Notes under the pieces: generated by a model | Told to the model about the DNA's origin: nothing | Database searches by the model: none | What the model saw: only the letters and a program-made list of their open reading frames with translations | In this document: positions 25,818 to 37,247 of the stretch, in pieces | How the letters are laid out: the number at the start of each line of letters is the position of its first letter | Numbering within the stretch: position 1 is the stretch's first letter | Translations under genes and position numbers: made by a program | Source of the DNA: JAWLHK01 sp041690355 [NCBI: bacterium] | GTDB taxonomy: Bacteria > J088 > JAWLBW01 | Direction of reading: 5' to 3' | Assembly (NCBI GenBank): GCA_041690355.1 | Contig: JAWLHK010000005.1 | Location: forward strand, 62,001 to 126,000 | DNA length: 64,000 nucleotides

Positions 25818-27812
25818 ATGCGCAACCAGCCGGCCGGAGGCAGACAACGAGTCATTCTCGAGGACCTGCAACCAGAGATTGACGGCGGAAAATTCCCCAT
25901 CAAGCGCGTGCTCGGCGAGTCGGTCACCGTCGAGGTCGACGCGTTCACCGACGGCCACGAGGCGTTGACGTGTATCCTCCTGTTCCGCCTCGAAGGGGAA
26001 GAGGAGTGGCGCTCGCTCGCCCTGCTCCCCCTCGCCAACGACCGCTGGCAGGGGGGCTTCGAGGTCGCCTCCCTGGGGCGCTGGCGCTACACCGTGCGCG
26101 GCTGGGTCGACCCCTTCCGCACGTGGCAGCGCGACCTCGCCAAGCGCCTCGCGGCCGGCCAGGACCTCGCGGTGGACTATCTGATCGGCGCCGAGCTGCT
26201 GGAAGAGACCGCACGCCGCGCCGACCCTGACGCCGCCCGCAAGCTGCGCGAGAGCGCCGAGGCCCTGCGCTCGCCTCTCACGGAAGAGAAGAGCCGCGTG
26301 GCCCTCGACCCCGCCCTGCTCGATCTGGCGGCCCGTTTTCCCGACCCGGAGACCGTCGTCAGCTGGCCGCGCGAGCTCGGCGTCGTGGTCGATCCCGAGC
26401 GGGCGCGCTTTTCGGCCTGGTACGAATTCTTCCCCCGGTCCGCCGCCGAGGAGCCGGGGCGCCACGGCACCCTCGCCGACGCCGAGCGCTGGCTCCCCGA
26501 CATCCACACGATGGGCTTCGACGTCGTCTATCTTCCGCCCATTCACCCCATCGGGAGCACGAAGCGCAAAGGCCCCAACAATGCCCTCACGGCGGGCCCC
26601 GAAGATCCCGGCAGCCCCTGGGCCATCGGCGCGGCCGAAGGGGGGCACACCGCCGTGCACCCCGAGCTGGGGACCGTGGAGGATCTGCGCACTTTCGTCG
26701 CGGCGGCGCGCGAGCTCGGCATCGACACGGCCCTCGACATCGCCTTTCAATGTTCTCCCGATCACCCGTGGGTGCGCGATCATCCGCAATGGTTCCGCAA
26801 GCGGCCCGACAACACGATTCAGTACGCCGAAAATCCGCCCAAGAAGTACGAAGATATCTACCCCTTCGACTTCGAGAGCGAAGACTGGCCCGCGCTCTGG
26901 GAGGCCCTGCGCGACGTCTTCCTCTTCTGGATCGAGCAGGGGGTGCGCGTGTTTCGCGTCGACAATCCGCACACGAAGCCGTTCCCCTTCTGGGCCTGGC
27001 TCATTCCCGAGGTGAAGGCGCGGCATCCGGAGACGATCTTTCTCTCCGAGGCCTTCACGCGGCCCAAGCCGATGTACTACCTGGCCAAGCTCGGTTTCAC
27101 GCAGTCGTACAACTACTTTCCCTGGCGCAACGTGAAGTGGGAGATCGAGCAGTACTTCACCGAGCTGACGCAGACGCCGGTGCGCGAATTCTTCCGTCCG
27201 AACCTGTGGCCGAACACGCCTGACATCCTGACGGAATACCTGCAGCACGGCGGGCGCCCCGCGTTCGTCATCCGCCTGGCGCTCGCGGCCACGCTGGGGG
27301 CGAGTTACGGCCTCTACGGACCCGCTTTCGAGCTCTACGAACATGCGGCGCGCAAGGCGGGAACCGAAGAGTACCTGGACTCCGAGAAGTACGAGATCCG
27401 CCGCTGGGACCGCGACCGCCCCGACAGCCTCGCCCCGTTGATCGCCCGCATCAACCGCATCCGCCGCGAGAATCCGGCCCTGCAGACGAACGCCACCCTG
27501 CGCTTTCACGGCATCGACAACGGCGAGCTCGTCTGCTACAGCAAGACGACTCCGGCGCTCGACAACGTCATGCTCATGATCGTCAACCTCAACCCGCACC
27601 ACCGGCACGCCGGGTGGACGTCGCTCGACCTCGACGCCCTCGGGCTGGCGGCCGACCAGGCCTACGAGGTGCACGACCTGGTCAGCGATGCGCGCTATCT
27701 GTGGCAGGGGGGCCGCAACTTCGTCGAGCTGAACCCGCACGTGCTGCCCGCGCACATCTTCCGCGTGCGCCGTCGCATCCGCCACGAACAGGACTTTGAA
27801 TACTATACGTAA
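25818..27812 (+). CDS. glgE: Alpha-1,4-glucan:maltose-1-phosphate maltosyltransferase GlgE
   Basis: This 664-residue GH13_3 enzyme adds maltosyl units from maltose-1-phosphate to alpha-1,4-glucan. The N-terminal domain ([31 protein letters not shown]) is followed by the catalytic barrel with [35 protein letters not shown], nucleophile region [14 protein letters not shown] (Asp), acid/base [11 protein letters not shown] (Glu) and AEYLQHG-like [14 protein letters not shown]. These are the signatures separating GlgE from amylases. ATG at 25818. It is first in a seven-gene operon; the next gene, treS-maltokinase, supplies its substrate and GlgB branches its product. Length matches the family. Confidence 0.95.
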   Translation: MRNQPAGGRQRVILEDLQPEIDGGKFPIKRVLGESVTVEVDAFTDGHEALTCILLFRLEGEEEWRSLALLPLANDRWQGGFEVASLGRWRYTVRGWVDPFRTWQRDLAKRLAAGQDLAVDYLIGAELLEETARRADPDAARKLRESAEALRSPLTEEKSRVALDPALLDLAARFPDPETVVSWPRELGVVVDPERARFSAWYEFFPRSAAEEPGRHGTLADAERWLPDIHTMGFDVVYLPPIHPIGSTKRKGPNNALTAGPEDPGSPWAIGAAEGGHTAVHPELGTVEDLRTFVAAARELGIDTALDIAFQCSPDHPWVRDHPQWFRKRPDNTIQYAENPPKKYEDIYPFDFESEDWPALWEALRDVFLFWIEQGVRVFRVDNPHTKPFPFWAWLIPEVKARHPETIFLSEAFTRPKPMYYLAKLGFTQSYNYFPWRNVKWEIEQYFTELTQTPVREFFRPNLWPNTPDILTEYLQHGGRPAFVIRLALAATLGASYGLYGPAFELYEHAARKAGTEEYLDSEKYEIRRWDRDRPDSLAPLIARINRIRRENPALQTNATLRFHGIDNGELVCYSKTTPALDNVMLMIVNLNPHHRHAGWTSLDLDALGLAADQAYEVHDLVSDARYLWQGGRNFVELNPHVLPAHIFRVRRRIRHEQDFEYYT

Positions 27813-27835
27813 CCCGCAAGGAGCAAGGCCGGCAC

Positions 27836-30800
27836 ATGCCGATCGACGACAATCCGCTCTGGTACAAAGACGCGATCATCTATGAAGTGCACGTGCGGGC
27901 CTTTTTCGACTCGAACGGCGACGGGATCGGTGACTTTCCCGGCCTGACGAGCCGCCTCGACTACCTGCAGGATCTCGGGGTGACGGCGCTCTGGCTGCTC
28001 CCCTTCTATCCGTCACCCCTGCGCGACGACGGCTATGACACGGCCGACTACACGGCCATCCACCCCGCCTACGGCACGATGAACGACTTCCGCGTCTTCC
28101 TGCGCGAGGCGCACCGGCGGGGCCTGCGGGTCATCACCGAGCTGGTCGTCAACCATACGTCCGATCAGCACCCCTGGTTCCAGCGCGCCCGGCGCGCCCG
28201 TCCGGGAACGGCGGCCCGCGACTTCTACGTGTGGAGCGACACGCCCGAGAAGTACGGCGAGACGCGCATCATCTTTCAGGACTACGAGACCTCGAACTGG
28301 ACGTGGGACCCCGTGGCGCAGTCCTACTACTGGCACCGCTTCTTTCACCACCAGCCCGATCTCAACTACGACAATCCCCAGGTGCGCAAAGCCATCTTCA
28401 AGGTACTCGACTTCTGGATGAACCTGGGGGTCGACGGCATGCGGCTCGACGCCGTGCCCTACCTCTTCGAGCGCGAGGGAACGAACTGCGAAAATCTGCC
28501 CGAGACGCACGCCTTTCTCAAGGATCTGCGGCGGCACGTCGATCAGCGCTACCGCAACCGCATGTTTCTCGCCGAGGCGAACCAGTGGCCCGAAGACGCC
28601 GTCGCCTATCTGGGGGATGAGTGCCACATGGCCTTTCACTTCCCCGTCATGCCGCGCATGTTCATGGCGGTGCGCATGGAAGACCGGTTCCCCATCGTCG
28701 ACATTCTCGAACAGACGCCGGCGATTCCTGAGACGAACCAGTGGGCCCTTTTCCTGCGGAATCATGACGAGCTGACCCTCGAGATGGTCACCGACGAAGA
28801 GCGCGACTACATGTACCGCGTCTACGCCCACGAGAGCGAGGCGCGCATCAACGTGGGCATCCGCCGCCGCCTCGCGCCGCTCATGAACAACCAGCGCCGC
28901 AAGCTCGAACTCATGAACGGCCTGCTCTTCTCGATGCCGGGCACGCCGATCCTCTACTACGGAGATGAGATCGGCCTGGGCGACAACATCTATCTCGGCG
29001 ACCGCAACGGCGTGCGCACCCCCATGCAGTGGAACGGGGATCGCAACGCGGGATTCTCGACGGCGAATCCGCAGAAGCTCTTTCTTCCGGTCAACATCGA
29101 CCCCGAGTACCACTACGAGGCCGTCAACGTCGAGGCACAGCAGAAAAATCCGCAGTCGCTGCTCTGGTGGCAGAAGCGCCTCATTGCCCTGCGCAAGCAT
29201 TACAAGGCCTTCAGCCGGGGGAGCATCGAGTTTCTGCATCCGGAGAACATGAAGGTGCTCGCCTTCATCCGCGAATTCGAGGATGAGCGGATTCTGGTGG
29301 TCGCCAACCTGTCGCGCTTCGCCCAATATGCGGAACTGGACCTCTCGCCCTGGGCCGGGAGCACGCCGGTCGAACTCTTCGGCCACACCGAATTTCCCCC
29401 CGTGATCGCCGACCGCCCCTACCTGCTGACCTTGAGCCCGCACGGTTTTCTCTGGTTCCACCTGCAGGCCGCGCGCGAACCGGCCGAGGTGGCGCCAACG
29501 CTACCGCGGCTCTCCATCGACGGCGCCTGGGGCCAGCTGTTCACGCGCGAGCGCAAGGCGCCCCTCGAACGCCTGCTGCCCGACTACCTGAACGAGGTGC
29601 GCTGGTTCAGCGCCAAGGCGCGGCGCATCAAGGGGGTGACCCTGCGCGACGTCGTCGTGATCCCCGGCGCCGCCGTCGAACCGCGCCTGCTCGTGCTGCA
29701 CGTCGAGTTCCGCGAGGGCGACCCGCTCGAGTATCTGCTCCCCGTCACGTACGTCACCGGCAAGGCGGCGCGCGACGCGCGGGAGCACCACCGGCCGGCC
29801 ATCCTTGCCGAAGTGGCGGCCCGCGAGGGCGGCCGCAACGGCGAAGGGCTGCTCGTCGACGCCTCCATCGATCCGCACTTCGGCGAACAGCTGCTCGCCG
29901 CCATGGAGCGCCGCCGCGTGTTCCGCGGATTCGAGGGCGAGGTCACCGCCTGGTCGTCGCGGGCCTACCGGCAGCTGCGCGGCGCCGAGCCCATCCCCGC
30001 GACCGTGCTGCGGGCCGAGCAGAGCAACACCTCGATCGTCTTCGGCGATCGGTTCATTCTCAAGCTCATCCGGCGCATGGAGGCCGGCGAGAACCCCGAG
30101 CTCGAAATCGGCCGGTTTCTCACCGATCGCCGCGAAGGGGTCAACGTGCCCGCCGTCGCCGGCGCCCTCGAGTACCGCAGAGCGAAGGAAGAGCCGATCA
30201 CGCTCGGCATCCTCGAGACCTTCGTCCCCAACGAGGGCAACGCCTGGGACTACACGCTCGACGAGCTCGGCCGCTTCTTCGAACGCGCCCTGGCGCTGGC
30301 CCGCTCGGGCGACGGCGACCCCGAGCCGCCCCCGTCGATGCTCTCGTGCATCGATCTGCCGGCCCCCGATCAGTACCTCGTGCTGACCGACACCTTCTAC
30401 GAAAACCTGCGCCTGCTCGGGATCCGCACGGCCGAGTTTCACAAGGCCCTCGCCTCCGATCCCGATCACCTGCACTTCAGGCCCGAGCCGTTCACGACGC
30501 TCTACCAGCGCGGCGTCTACCAGTCGCTGCGCAACTCGACCAGCCAGCTCTTTCAGCAGCTGCGCCGACGCCTGCGCACCCTGCCCGACTCTGCCCGGGC
30601 CGACGCCGAAGCCGTGCTGGGGCTCGAAAACCGCATCCTCGAAAAGTTCCGCGGGCTGCTCGACGTCAAGGTCGAGGCGACGCGCCTGCGCGTGCACGGT
30701 GACTACCACCTGGGGCAGGTGCTCTACACGGGCAAGGACTTCGTCATCATCGACTTCGAGGGCGAGCCGCTGCGCAGCGTCACCGAGCGGCGCATCAAGC

Positions 30801-31144
30801 GATCGCCGCTGCGCGACGTCGCCGGCATGATGCGCAGCTTTCACTACGCCGTGCGCAGCTGGTGCTTTCTCGAAACCGGCCAGGGGCTCATCCGCGACGA
30901 AGAGCAGCCCGACTACCAGGCCTGGGCGCGCTACTGGTACCAGTGGACCTCGGGGGTCTTTCTCGCGGCCTATCTCGAAGCCGTCGGCGAGGCCTCGTTC
31001 ATCCCGAAGCAGCGCCGCGAGCTGTCCGTGCTGCTCGACAGCTACCTGCTCGAGAAGGCCGTCTACGAGCTCGCCTACGAACTGAACAACCGCCCCTCGT
31101 GGATCCGCATTCCCCTCGAAGGGCTTCAGGATCTCGTCGCCTGA
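27836..31144 (+). CDS. treS: Trehalose synthase fused to maltokinase (TreS-Pep2)
   Basis: This 1102-residue fusion first isomerises trehalose and maltose (TreS, about 1-555) and then phosphorylates maltose to maltose-1-phosphate (maltokinase/Pep2, about 565-1102). TreS shows [19 protein letters not shown], nucleophile [15 protein letters not shown], acid/base [11 protein letters not shown] and [12 protein letters not shown]. The kinase part shows [18 protein letters not shown], catalytic [13 protein letters not shown] and metal-binding VIIDFEGEP. Both enzymes feed GlgE just upstream (24-bp gap), so the fusion channels trehalose into glucan. Such fusions are common in GlgE-pathway bacteria. 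Ends 12 bp before malQ. Confidence 0.95.
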   Translation: MPIDDNPLWYKDAIIYEVHVRAFFDSNGDGIGDFPGLTSRLDYLQDLGVTALWLLPFYPSPLRDDGYDTADYTAIHPAYGTMNDFRVFLREAHRRGLRVITELVVNHTSDQHPWFQRARRARPGTAARDFYVWSDTPEKYGETRIIFQDYETSNWTWDPVAQSYYWHRFFHHQPDLNYDNPQVRKAIFKVLDFWMNLGVDGMRLDAVPYLFEREGTNCENLPETHAFLKDLRRHVDQRYRNRMFLAEANQWPEDAVAYLGDECHMAFHFPVMPRMFMAVRMEDRFPIVDILEQTPAIPETNQWALFLRNHDELTLEMVTDEERDYMYRVYAHESEARINVGIRRRLAPLMNNQRRKLELMNGLLFSMPGTPILYYGDEIGLGDNIYLGDRNGVRTPMQWNGDRNAGFSTANPQKLFLPVNIDPEYHYEAVNVEAQQKNPQSLLWWQKRLIALRKHYKAFSRGSIEFLHPENMKVLAFIREFEDERILVVANLSRFAQYAELDLSPWAGSTPVELFGHTEFPPVIADRPYLLTLSPHGFLWFHLQAAREPAEVAPTLPRLSIDGAWGQLFTRERKAPLERLLPDYLNEVRWFSAKARRIKGVTLRDVVVIPGAAVEPRLLVLHVEFREGDPLEYLLPVTYVTGKAARDAREHHRPAILAEVAAREGGRNGEGLLVDASIDPHFGEQLLAAMERRRVFRGFEGEVTAWSSRAYRQLRGAEPIPATVLRAEQSNTSIVFGDRFILKLIRRMEAGENPELEIGRFLTDRREGVNVPAVAGALEYRRAKEEPITLGILETFVPNEGNAWDYTLDELGRFFERALALARSGDGDPEPPPSMLSCIDLPAPDQYLVLTDTFYENLRLLGIRTAEFHKALASDPDHLHFRPEPFTTLYQRGVYQSLRNSTSQLFQQLRRRLRTLPDSARADAEAVLGLENRILEKFRGLLDVKVEATRLRVHGDYHLGQVLYTGKDFVIIDFEGEPLRSVTERRIKRSPLRDVAGMMRSFHYAVRSWCFLETGQGLIRDEEQPDYQAWARYWYQWTSGVFLAAYLEAVGEASFIPKQRRELSVLLDSYLLEKAVYELAYELNNRPSWIRIPLEGLQDLVA

Positions 31145-31155
31145 GGACAGCCGCC

Positions 31156-33282
31156 GCCATGAACCAACCGATCCCCGAGGCTGCGCGGCGCGAACATCTG
31201 CAGGCCCTGGTGCGCCTGGCCGATCGCTACGGCATCCGCACCTCGTACCGCGATGGTATGGGCCAGATGCGCCAGGCGGGGGCCGAGGCCCTGCTGCGCA
31301 TCCTGCACAGCCTGGGGGCCGACCTGGGCCATGGGCCTCAAGCGGCGCTCCTGGAGCACGAGGCCGAGCACTGGGAGCGCCCCGTCGATCCGGTTCTCGT
31401 CGCCTGGGGGGGCGATCTGCTCGCCGAGATCCGCCTGCCCGCCGGCCACCGCGGCGGCCTGCTGTGGCGGCTGTCACTCGAAGACGGCGGCCATCGCGAA
31501 AACGCCTGCCCCCTCGACGACCTCGACGGCGCCGAGGTCGCAACGCAGGGGGGGCGCTACCGCACGTACCGGCTCGCCATGCGCCGCCTCCCCCTCGGCT
31601 ACCACCGGCTCGCGGTGCACTCGGGCGAGCACGCCGCCGAGGCGCTGGTCATCGCGGCGCCGCTGCGCGCCTGGGTGCCCAAGGGGCTGCGCGCCTGGGG
31701 GGTCTTCTCCCCCACGTACGCGCTGCATTCCGCCGACGGCCCGGGCGTGGGGACGTTCACCGAACTCCAGCGGCTCACGGAGTGGGTGCACGGCCTGGGC
31801 GGGAGCGTCGTCGCCACGCTCCCCATGCTGGCCACGTTTCTCGACGAACCCTTCGACCCGAGCCCTTACGCCCCGGTGAGCCGGCTGTTCTGGAACGAGC
31901 TGTTCGTCGACGTGCGCCGCCTGCCCGAGATCGCATATTCCGCCGCGGCCCGCCGCCTGCTCGAATCCGACGCCGTCGGCGAAAGCATCCGCCGCCTGCG
32001 CGCCGAGCCGCTGGTCGACTACCGGGCGCAGTACGCGCTGCAGCGCCGCCTGCTCGAGCCGCTGGCCGCCGCCTTCTTCGCGAACGCTCCGGATGCGCGG
32101 CGCGACGCCTATGCCGCCTTCCTGCGCGAGAAGCCCGCTCTGCGCGACTACGCCGTCTTTCGCGCCGCGACCGAGCGCCGCCGCTCTGCCTGGCAGAGCT
32201 GGGAGTCGCCGGCGCGCGACGGCCGCCTCGAGACGCAGGACTTCGATGCGGCGGCGGCCGACCTGCACGCCTATGCCCAGTTCGCCGCCCACGAGCAACT
32301 GACCGAACTGGCGCGACACGGCCGCGAAGGCGGGCTCGGCCTCTATCTCGATCTGCCCATCGGCGCCAACCTCGACAGCTACGACGTCTGGCGCGAGCGG
32401 CGTCTCTTCGCCCTCGACGTCTCGACCGGCGCCCCGCCCGATCCCTTCTTCACGCGCGGCCAGAACTGGGGGTTCCCGCCGCTGCTCCCCGAAGCCGACC
32501 GGCGGCAGGGCTACGCCTACACGCTCGCCTTTCTGCGCAACCATCTGGCCTACGCCGGCGTGCTGCGCATCGATCACGTCATGGCCCTGCACCGCCTCTT
32601 CTGGGTGCCCCGCGGCATGGAGGCGACCGAGGGGCTCTACGTCTACTACCGGCACGAAGAGCTGTACGCCATGCTCCTGCTCGAGTCGCACCGCCGCGAG
32701 GTTCTTCTCGCCGGCGAGAACCTGGGCACGGTTCCCGGCGAGGTCAATCAGGCCATGGCCGACCACCGGCTGCAGAAGCTCTACGTGCTGCAGTACGAGC
32801 TGCAGCCCGACCCGAAGCACCCGCTGCGCCCGACGCCGCGCGAGAGCGTCGCGAGCCTGAACACGCACGACATGCCGCCGTTCGCCGCCTACTGGAGAAA
32901 GCGCGACGTCGACGAGCGGCGCACCGCAGGTCTGCTCGACGACGCCGGCGTCGAGCACGAGCGGGCCGTGCGCGCGCAGATGCGCGCGGGACTGGTGCGC
33001 ACCCTCGCCCGCAAACGGTACCGCATCGCCGCCGACGACCCGCCGGGGCGCGTGGCCCGCGCCGCCCTCGAATTTCTTGCGGCGGGACCGGCGCGGCTCG
33101 TGCTCGCCAACCTCGAGGATCTGTGGGAAGAAGAGGAATCGCAGAACCGCCCGGGCACCACCACCGAGCACCCGAACTGGCGGCGCAAGCTGCGCCTCGA
33201 TCTGGAAACCATCATGACGCAGGCAGACATCGAAGAAGCGCTGGGCGCGATCGACGTCCGCCGCAAGAGGAAATCTTCATGA
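31156..33282 (+). CDS. malQ: 4-alpha-glucanotransferase (amylomaltase) MalQ
   Basis: This 708-residue GH77 enzyme transfers glucan segments between oligosaccharides. Signatures: [19 protein letters not shown] (N-terminal), [16 protein letters not shown], nucleophile region [18 protein letters not shown], acid/base [10 protein letters not shown] and [12 protein letters not shown]. The start is ATG at 31156; the open frame upstream to 30862 overlaps treS and is not MalQ-like. The stop overlaps the glgB start (ATGA). It likely recycles malto-oligosaccharides released by the branching and trehalose-forming enzymes. It carries the long N-terminal domain of the larger bacterial MalQs. Confidence 0.93.
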   Translation, partial: AMNQPIPEAARREHLQALVRLADRYGIRTSYRDGMGQMRQAGAEALLRILHSLGADLGHGPQAALLEHEAEHWERPVDPVLVAWGGDLLAEIRLPAGHRGGLLWRLSLEDGGHRENACPLDDLDGAEVATQGGRYRTYRLAMRRLPLGYHRLAVHSGEHAAEALVIAAPLRAWVPKGLRAWGVFSPTYALHSADGPGVGTFTELQRLTEWVHGLGGSVVATLPMLATFLDEPFDPSPYAPVSRLFWNELFVDVRRLPEIAYSAAARRLLESDAVGESIRRLRAEPLVDYRAQYALQRRLLEPLAAAFFANAPDARRDAYAAFLREKPALRDYAVFRAATERRRSAWQSWESPARDGRLETQDFDAAAADLHAYAQFAAHEQLTELARHGREGGLGLYLDLPIGANLDSYDVWRERRLFALDVSTGAPPDPFFTRGQNWGFPPLLPEADRRQGYAYTLAFLRNHLAYAGVLRIDHVMALHRLFWVPRGMEATEGLYVYYRHEELYAMLLLESHRREVLLAGENLGTVPGEVNQAMADHRLQKLYVLQYELQPDPKHPLRPTPRESVASLNTHDMPPFAAYWRKRDVDERRTAGLLDDAGVEHERAVRAQMRAGLVRTLARKRYRIAADDPPGRVARAALEFLAAGPARLVLANLEDLWEEEESQNRPGTTTEHPNWRRKLRLDLETIMTQADIEEALGAIDVRRKRKSS

Positions 33283-35348
33283 GCGACGACCGCGACGACG
33301 CAAGCGAACCGACCCGGAGCAAGCTGCGCGATCAGGAAGCCAAGGAGCCCCGTTCGCGACGACGCAGCGGCGCGGCAGCGGCGCCGCGCGATCCGCACGC
33401 CACGCCGCGCACGGCCGAGCACCCGCTGCGGGGGGCCGGGCGCGAACCCTTCAGCCTGCTCACCGACGACGACGTCTACCTGTTCAACGAGGGCAAACAT
33501 TTCCGCCTGTACCGCCACCTCGGGGCCCATCCCGCCGAGCTGGCGGGTCGCGCCGGCACCGCCTTTGCCTGCTGGGCCCCCGACGCCAACTACGTGAGCG
33601 TCGTCGGCGACTTCAACGGCTGGGACAGCGCCGCGAACCCGCTCCGGCCGAAGGGCAACTCGGGCATCTGGGAGGGGTTTGTCCCCGACGCGGGTCCCGG
33701 CACCCTCTACAAGTTCCACATCGGCTCGCAGTACCACGGCTACCGGGTCAACAAGGCCGACCCGTTCGGCTTCCGGCACGAAGAGCCGCCGCGCACGGCC
33801 TCGATCGTGACCGCCTTCGACTACGCCTGGGGCGACGGCGACTGGATGCGCCGGCGCGGCGCGCGCAACGCCCTCGGGGCGCCGATGTCGGTCTACGAGG
33901 TGCACCTCGGCTCCTGGATGCGCGTCCCGGAAGAGGGGAACCGTTGGCTGAGCTACCGCGAGCTCGCGCCGCGCCTCGTCGAGTACGTGCAGCGGCTAGG
34001 GTTCACGCACGTGGAGTTTCTGCCGGTCATGGAGCATCCGTTCTACGGCAGCTGGGGGTATCAGATCACCGGCTACTTCGCCCCGACGCACCGCTACGGC
34101 AGCCCGCAGGACTTCATGTTCCTCATCGATCAGCTGCACCAGGCCGACATCGGCGTCATTCTCGACTGGGTCCCCTCCCACTTCCCCAACGACGAGCACG
34201 GGCTCGCCTACTTCGACGGCACGCACCTGTTCGAGCACGCCGATATGCGCAAGGGATTCCACCCCGACTGGCAGAGCCTGATCTTCAACTACGGGCGCAA
34301 CGAAGTGCGCAGCTTTCTGATCAGCAACGCCCTGTTCTGGCTCGACCGCTATCACATCGACGGTCTGCGCGTCGACGCGGTCGCATCCATGCTCTATCTC
34401 GATTACTCGCGGAAAGAAGGGGAGTGGATTCCCAACGAATACGGCGGACGCGAGAACCTCGAGGCCATCGGCTTTCTGCGCGAATTCAACAGCACGGTTT
34501 ATGCCGAATATCCCGACGTGCAGACCATCGCCGAAGAGTCGACGGCCTGGCCCGGGGTTTCACGCCCGACCTACGTGGGGGGGCTCGGTTTCGGCATGAA
34601 GTGGGACATGGGGTGGATGCATGACACCCTGCAGTACTTCAGTCGCGAGCCGATTCACCGCCGCTATCACCACGGCGAGCTCACGTTCCGCATGGTCTAT
34701 GCCTTCTCCGAGAATTTCATGCTCCCCCTTTCCCACGACGAGGTCGTGCACGGCAAGGGGAGTATTCTCGCGAAGATGCCGGGCGACGACTGGCAGAAGT
34801 TCGCCAGCCTGCGCCTGCTCTACGGATACCTGTGGGCGCAGCCCGGCAAGAAGCTGCTCTTCATGGGCGACGAGTTCGGCCAGTGGAACGAGTGGAATCA
34901 TGACGGCAGCCTTGCCTGGCACCTGACCGAGTACGAACCGCACCGTGGCGTGCAGCAGTGGATCGCCGATCTCAACCGCGCCTACGGCTGCGAAAGCGCA
35001 CTGCACGAGCTCGACGCCGACCCGGCAGGCTTTCAGTGGCTCGAAGCGAACGACGCCGACCAGAGCGTGCTCGCCTGGCTGCGCCGCGGACGCACCGTCC
35101 AGCGCCCCATCCTCGTGGCCTGCAATTTCACCCCGGTTCCCCGCGAGAATTACCGCATCGGCGTTCCGCTTCCCGGCCGGTGGAAGGAAATTCTGAACAG
35201 CGACGCCACTGCCTACGGCGGCAGCGGAGGGGGGAACTACGGAGGAGTCGAGACCACGCCGGTCCCCTCGCACGGCCAGTTCCAGTCGATCAATGTGACC
35301 CTGCCGCCGCTCGGCATTCTCTTCTTCAAGCCCGCGGAGGCTCCGTGA
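33279..35348 (+). CDS. glgB: 1,4-alpha-glucan branching enzyme GlgB
   Basis: This 689-residue enzyme makes alpha-1,6 branches. A charged, low-complexity N-terminus of about 50 residues ([18 protein letters not shown]) is an extension; then CBM48-like [20 protein letters not shown], and the GH13 barrel: [42 protein letters not shown], nucleophile [15 protein letters not shown], acid/base [13 protein letters not shown] and [12 protein letters not shown], followed by [12 protein letters not shown]. All catalytic residues are intact. ATG at 33279 overlaps the malQ stop, and the stop overlaps the treZ GTG. It branches the GlgE product, which is the normal partner reaction. Confidence 0.97.
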   Translation: MSDDRDDASEPTRSKLRDQEAKEPRSRRRSGAAAAPRDPHATPRTAEHPLRGAGREPFSLLTDDDVYLFNEGKHFRLYRHLGAHPAELAGRAGTAFACWAPDANYVSVVGDFNGWDSAANPLRPKGNSGIWEGFVPDAGPGTLYKFHIGSQYHGYRVNKADPFGFRHEEPPRTASIVTAFDYAWGDGDWMRRRGARNALGAPMSVYEVHLGSWMRVPEEGNRWLSYRELAPRLVEYVQRLGFTHVEFLPVMEHPFYGSWGYQITGYFAPTHRYGSPQDFMFLIDQLHQADIGVILDWVPSHFPNDEHGLAYFDGTHLFEHADMRKGFHPDWQSLIFNYGRNEVRSFLISNALFWLDRYHIDGLRVDAVASMLYLDYSRKEGEWIPNEYGGRENLEAIGFLREFNSTVYAEYPDVQTIAEESTAWPGVSRPTYVGGLGFGMKWDMGWMHDTLQYFSREPIHRRYHHGELTFRMVYAFSENFMLPLSHDEVVHGKGSILAKMPGDDWQKFASLRLLYGYLWAQPGKKLLFMGDEFGQWNEWNHDGSLAWHLTEYEPHRGVQQWIADLNRAYGCESALHELDADPAGFQWLEANDADQSVLAWLRRGRTVQRPILVACNFTPVPRENYRIGVPLPGRWKEILNSDATAYGGSGGGNYGGVETTPVPSHGQFQSINVTLPPLGILFFKPAEAP

Positions 35349-37240
35349 CACCCGGAGCGGAATACTTGGGCGATGGGCGCTGCCGCTTCACCCTGTGGGC
35401 GCCGTTCGCGAGGGTGGCGTATGTCCACCTTCTCGAAGGAGGGGGAGAGGGGGGGAGTGGGGAAGGGGGGGAGCTTCCGCTTCGGGTCCCCCTTCGGGGG
35501 ACGACAGGGGGGTCCGAAAACTCGTCACTCGTCACTCGTCACTCGTCACTCACAATGCGCAAAGTCGCCCACGGTTATCACCAGGTGGAACTGGATGGCA
35601 TTGCCCCCGGTGCGCGCTACCGGTTCCAGATTGACGATCAGCCGCCCCGCCCCGATCCCGCGTCGCGGCGCCAGCCTGACGGAGTGCATGGACCGTCGGC
35701 CGTCGTCGATCCGGCGTTTCCGTGGACCGATCAGGCCTGGCGCGGTCTCGACCTGCACCGCTGGGTGCTCTACGAGCTGCACGTCGGAACCTTCACGCCC
35801 GACGGGACCTTCGACGCCATCGTCCCGCGCCTCGACGACCTGCGCGACCTCGGCGTCACCGCCCTCGAACTGATGCCGGTGGCCCAGAATCCGGGCACGC
35901 GCAACTGGGGCTACGACGCCGTCTACCCCTGGGCCGTGCAGGAATCGTACGGCGGACCCGATAGTCTGCGCCGCCTGGTCGACGCCTGCCACGCCCGCGG
36001 ACTGGCCGTCGTGCTCGATCTCGTCTACAACCACCTCGGACCCGAGGGGAACTATCTCGGAACCTTCGCGCCGTACTTCACGCAGCGCTACCAGACCCCG
36101 TGGGGAGACGCGCTCAACTTCGACGGCCCGCACAGCGACGGGGTCCGCGAATACTTTCTCGAAAACGCGCGCTACTGGATGCGCGAGTTCCACGTCGACG
36201 GCTTCCGCTTCGACGCCGTGCACGCCATCGCCGACCAATCCGCGCGCCCGTTTCTGGCGGAACTGAATGAGGTCATCCACGCCGAGGCGCGCGAGCGCGG
36301 ATTCCCCTGCTGGACCGTCGCCGAGACCGACGCCAACGTTCCCCGCTTCGTAACCCCCGCCGACCGGCTGGGCTACGGCTTCGACGCGCAGTGGAACGAT
36401 GACTGGCATCACGCCCTGCACGCCCTGCTCACCGGCCACGACGTCGGCTACTACGCCGATTACGGAACGGTGCAGCAGTTCGAACGCGCTTGGAACGAGG
36501 GGTATGTCTACCAGGGCGAATACGCCTCGTTCCGCGAGCGGCGCCACGGCGCACCGTCGGCCACCCTTGCGGCAGATCGCTTCGTCGTGTTCGCGACGAA
36601 TCACGATCAGATCGGCAATCCGATGGCCGGCAGCCGCCTGGGACGCTTCGCCGACGCCGGCCGCCTGCGTCTGGCCGCCATGGCGCTGATCCTCTCCCCG
36701 TTCGTCCCCTTGCTCTTCATGGGCGAGGAATACGCGGAGGACGCTCCCTTCTTCTATTTCATCGAGCACGGCGATCCGCAGCTCGTCGAGGCGGTACGGC
36801 AGGGGCGCCGCGAAGAATTCCGCGGTTTCCGCTGGACGGGCGAGCTGCCGGATCCGCAGGCCGAAAGCACCTTCGCCCAAAGCCGCCTCCGGTGGGAACT
36901 GCGCATGCAGGGGGAACATGCGGAGATGCTGGGCTGGTACCGGGACCTGCTTGCCCTGCGCCGCTACGACCCGGTCTTCCGCACGCTGTCCAAGGAAGGG
37001 CTCACCGCCCGCGCCGTTCCCGGAACCCGGGCGCTCACCGTGGAACGCAAGGCAGGCGACGAGGCACGTTTGATCGTCCTGCACTTCGCGCCCGAGCCCG
37101 CCGACGTTCCACTTCCGTTCGCCGGCCCCTGGATGCGCATGCTGGGATGTGAGGCACCGCCGCGGGCCGACGCCGTCGCCCGGCTCGGTCCCTGGGCCTG
37201 CGGGGCCTACTGTCGCAAACCGCTTCCCCCCTCCGCATAG
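35345..37240 (+). CDS. treZ: Malto-oligosyltrehalose trehalohydrolase TreZ with in-frame repeat-derived insert
   Basis: This 631-residue GH13 enzyme releases trehalose from maltooligosyltrehalose made by TreY. The GTG start at 35345 overlaps the glgB stop. Signatures: [20 protein letters not shown] (carbohydrate-binding module), [34 protein letters not shown], nucleophile [16 protein letters not shown], acid/base [10 protein letters not shown] and [14 protein letters not shown]. After HLLEGG the expected strand is displaced by about 35 Gly/Ser/Thr/Arg-rich residues ([18 protein letters not shown] through RHSSLT) encoded by repeat DNA also found in intergenic regions; normal homology resumes at [15 protein letters not shown]. 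The frame is kept and the catalytic barrel is intact, so the enzyme is probably active. Confidence 0.93.
   Translation: MTPGAEYLGDGRCRFTLWAPFARVAYVHLLEGGGEGGSGEGGELPLRVPLRGTTGGSENSSLVTRHSSLTMRKVAHGYHQVELDGIAPGARYRFQIDDQPPRPDPASRRQPDGVHGPSAVVDPAFPWTDQAWRGLDLHRWVLYELHVGTFTPDGTFDAIVPRLDDLRDLGVTALELMPVAQNPGTRNWGYDAVYPWAVQESYGGPDSLRRLVDACHARGLAVVLDLVYNHLGPEGNYLGTFAPYFTQRYQTPWGDALNFDGPHSDGVREYFLENARYWMREFHVDGFRFDAVHAIADQSARPFLAELNEVIHAEARERGFPCWTVAETDANVPRFVTPADRLGYGFDAQWNDDWHHALHALLTGHDVGYYADYGTVQQFERAWNEGYVYQGEYASFRERRHGAPSATLAADRFVVFATNHDQIGNPMAGSRLGRFADAGRLRLAAMALILSPFVPLLFMGEEYAEDAPFFYFIEHGDPQLVEAVRQGRREEFRGFRWTGELPDPQAESTFAQSRLRWELRMQGEHAEMLGWYRDLLALRRYDPVFRTLSKEGLTARAVPGTRALTVERKAGDEARLIVLHFAPEPADVPLPFAGPWMRMLGCEAPPRADAVARLGPWACGAYCRKPLPPSA
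35437..35554. repeat. Repeat composite inserted in the treZ coding sequence
   Basis: It consists of a GGGGGAG-type purine heptamer tract (35437-35473), a palindromic centre around GGTCCCCCTTCGGGGG (35485-35515) and four ACTCGTC heptamers plus a partial unit (35520-35554). A related composite lies, in the other orientation, just after treY (42526-42615). Here it is translated in frame. Confidence 0.75.
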
Positions 37241-37247
37241 GGACACC

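Noticed and set aside
29501-31543. Long minus-strand frame opposite treS-maltokinase and malQ
   Set aside because: It lacks any domain, and the plus strand encodes well-recognised enzymes throughout.
31464-33278. Long N-terminal extension of GlgB into malQ
   Set aside because: The extension is Arg-rich antiframe-type sequence inside malQ; the ATG at 33279 overlapping the malQ stop gives a normal GlgB.
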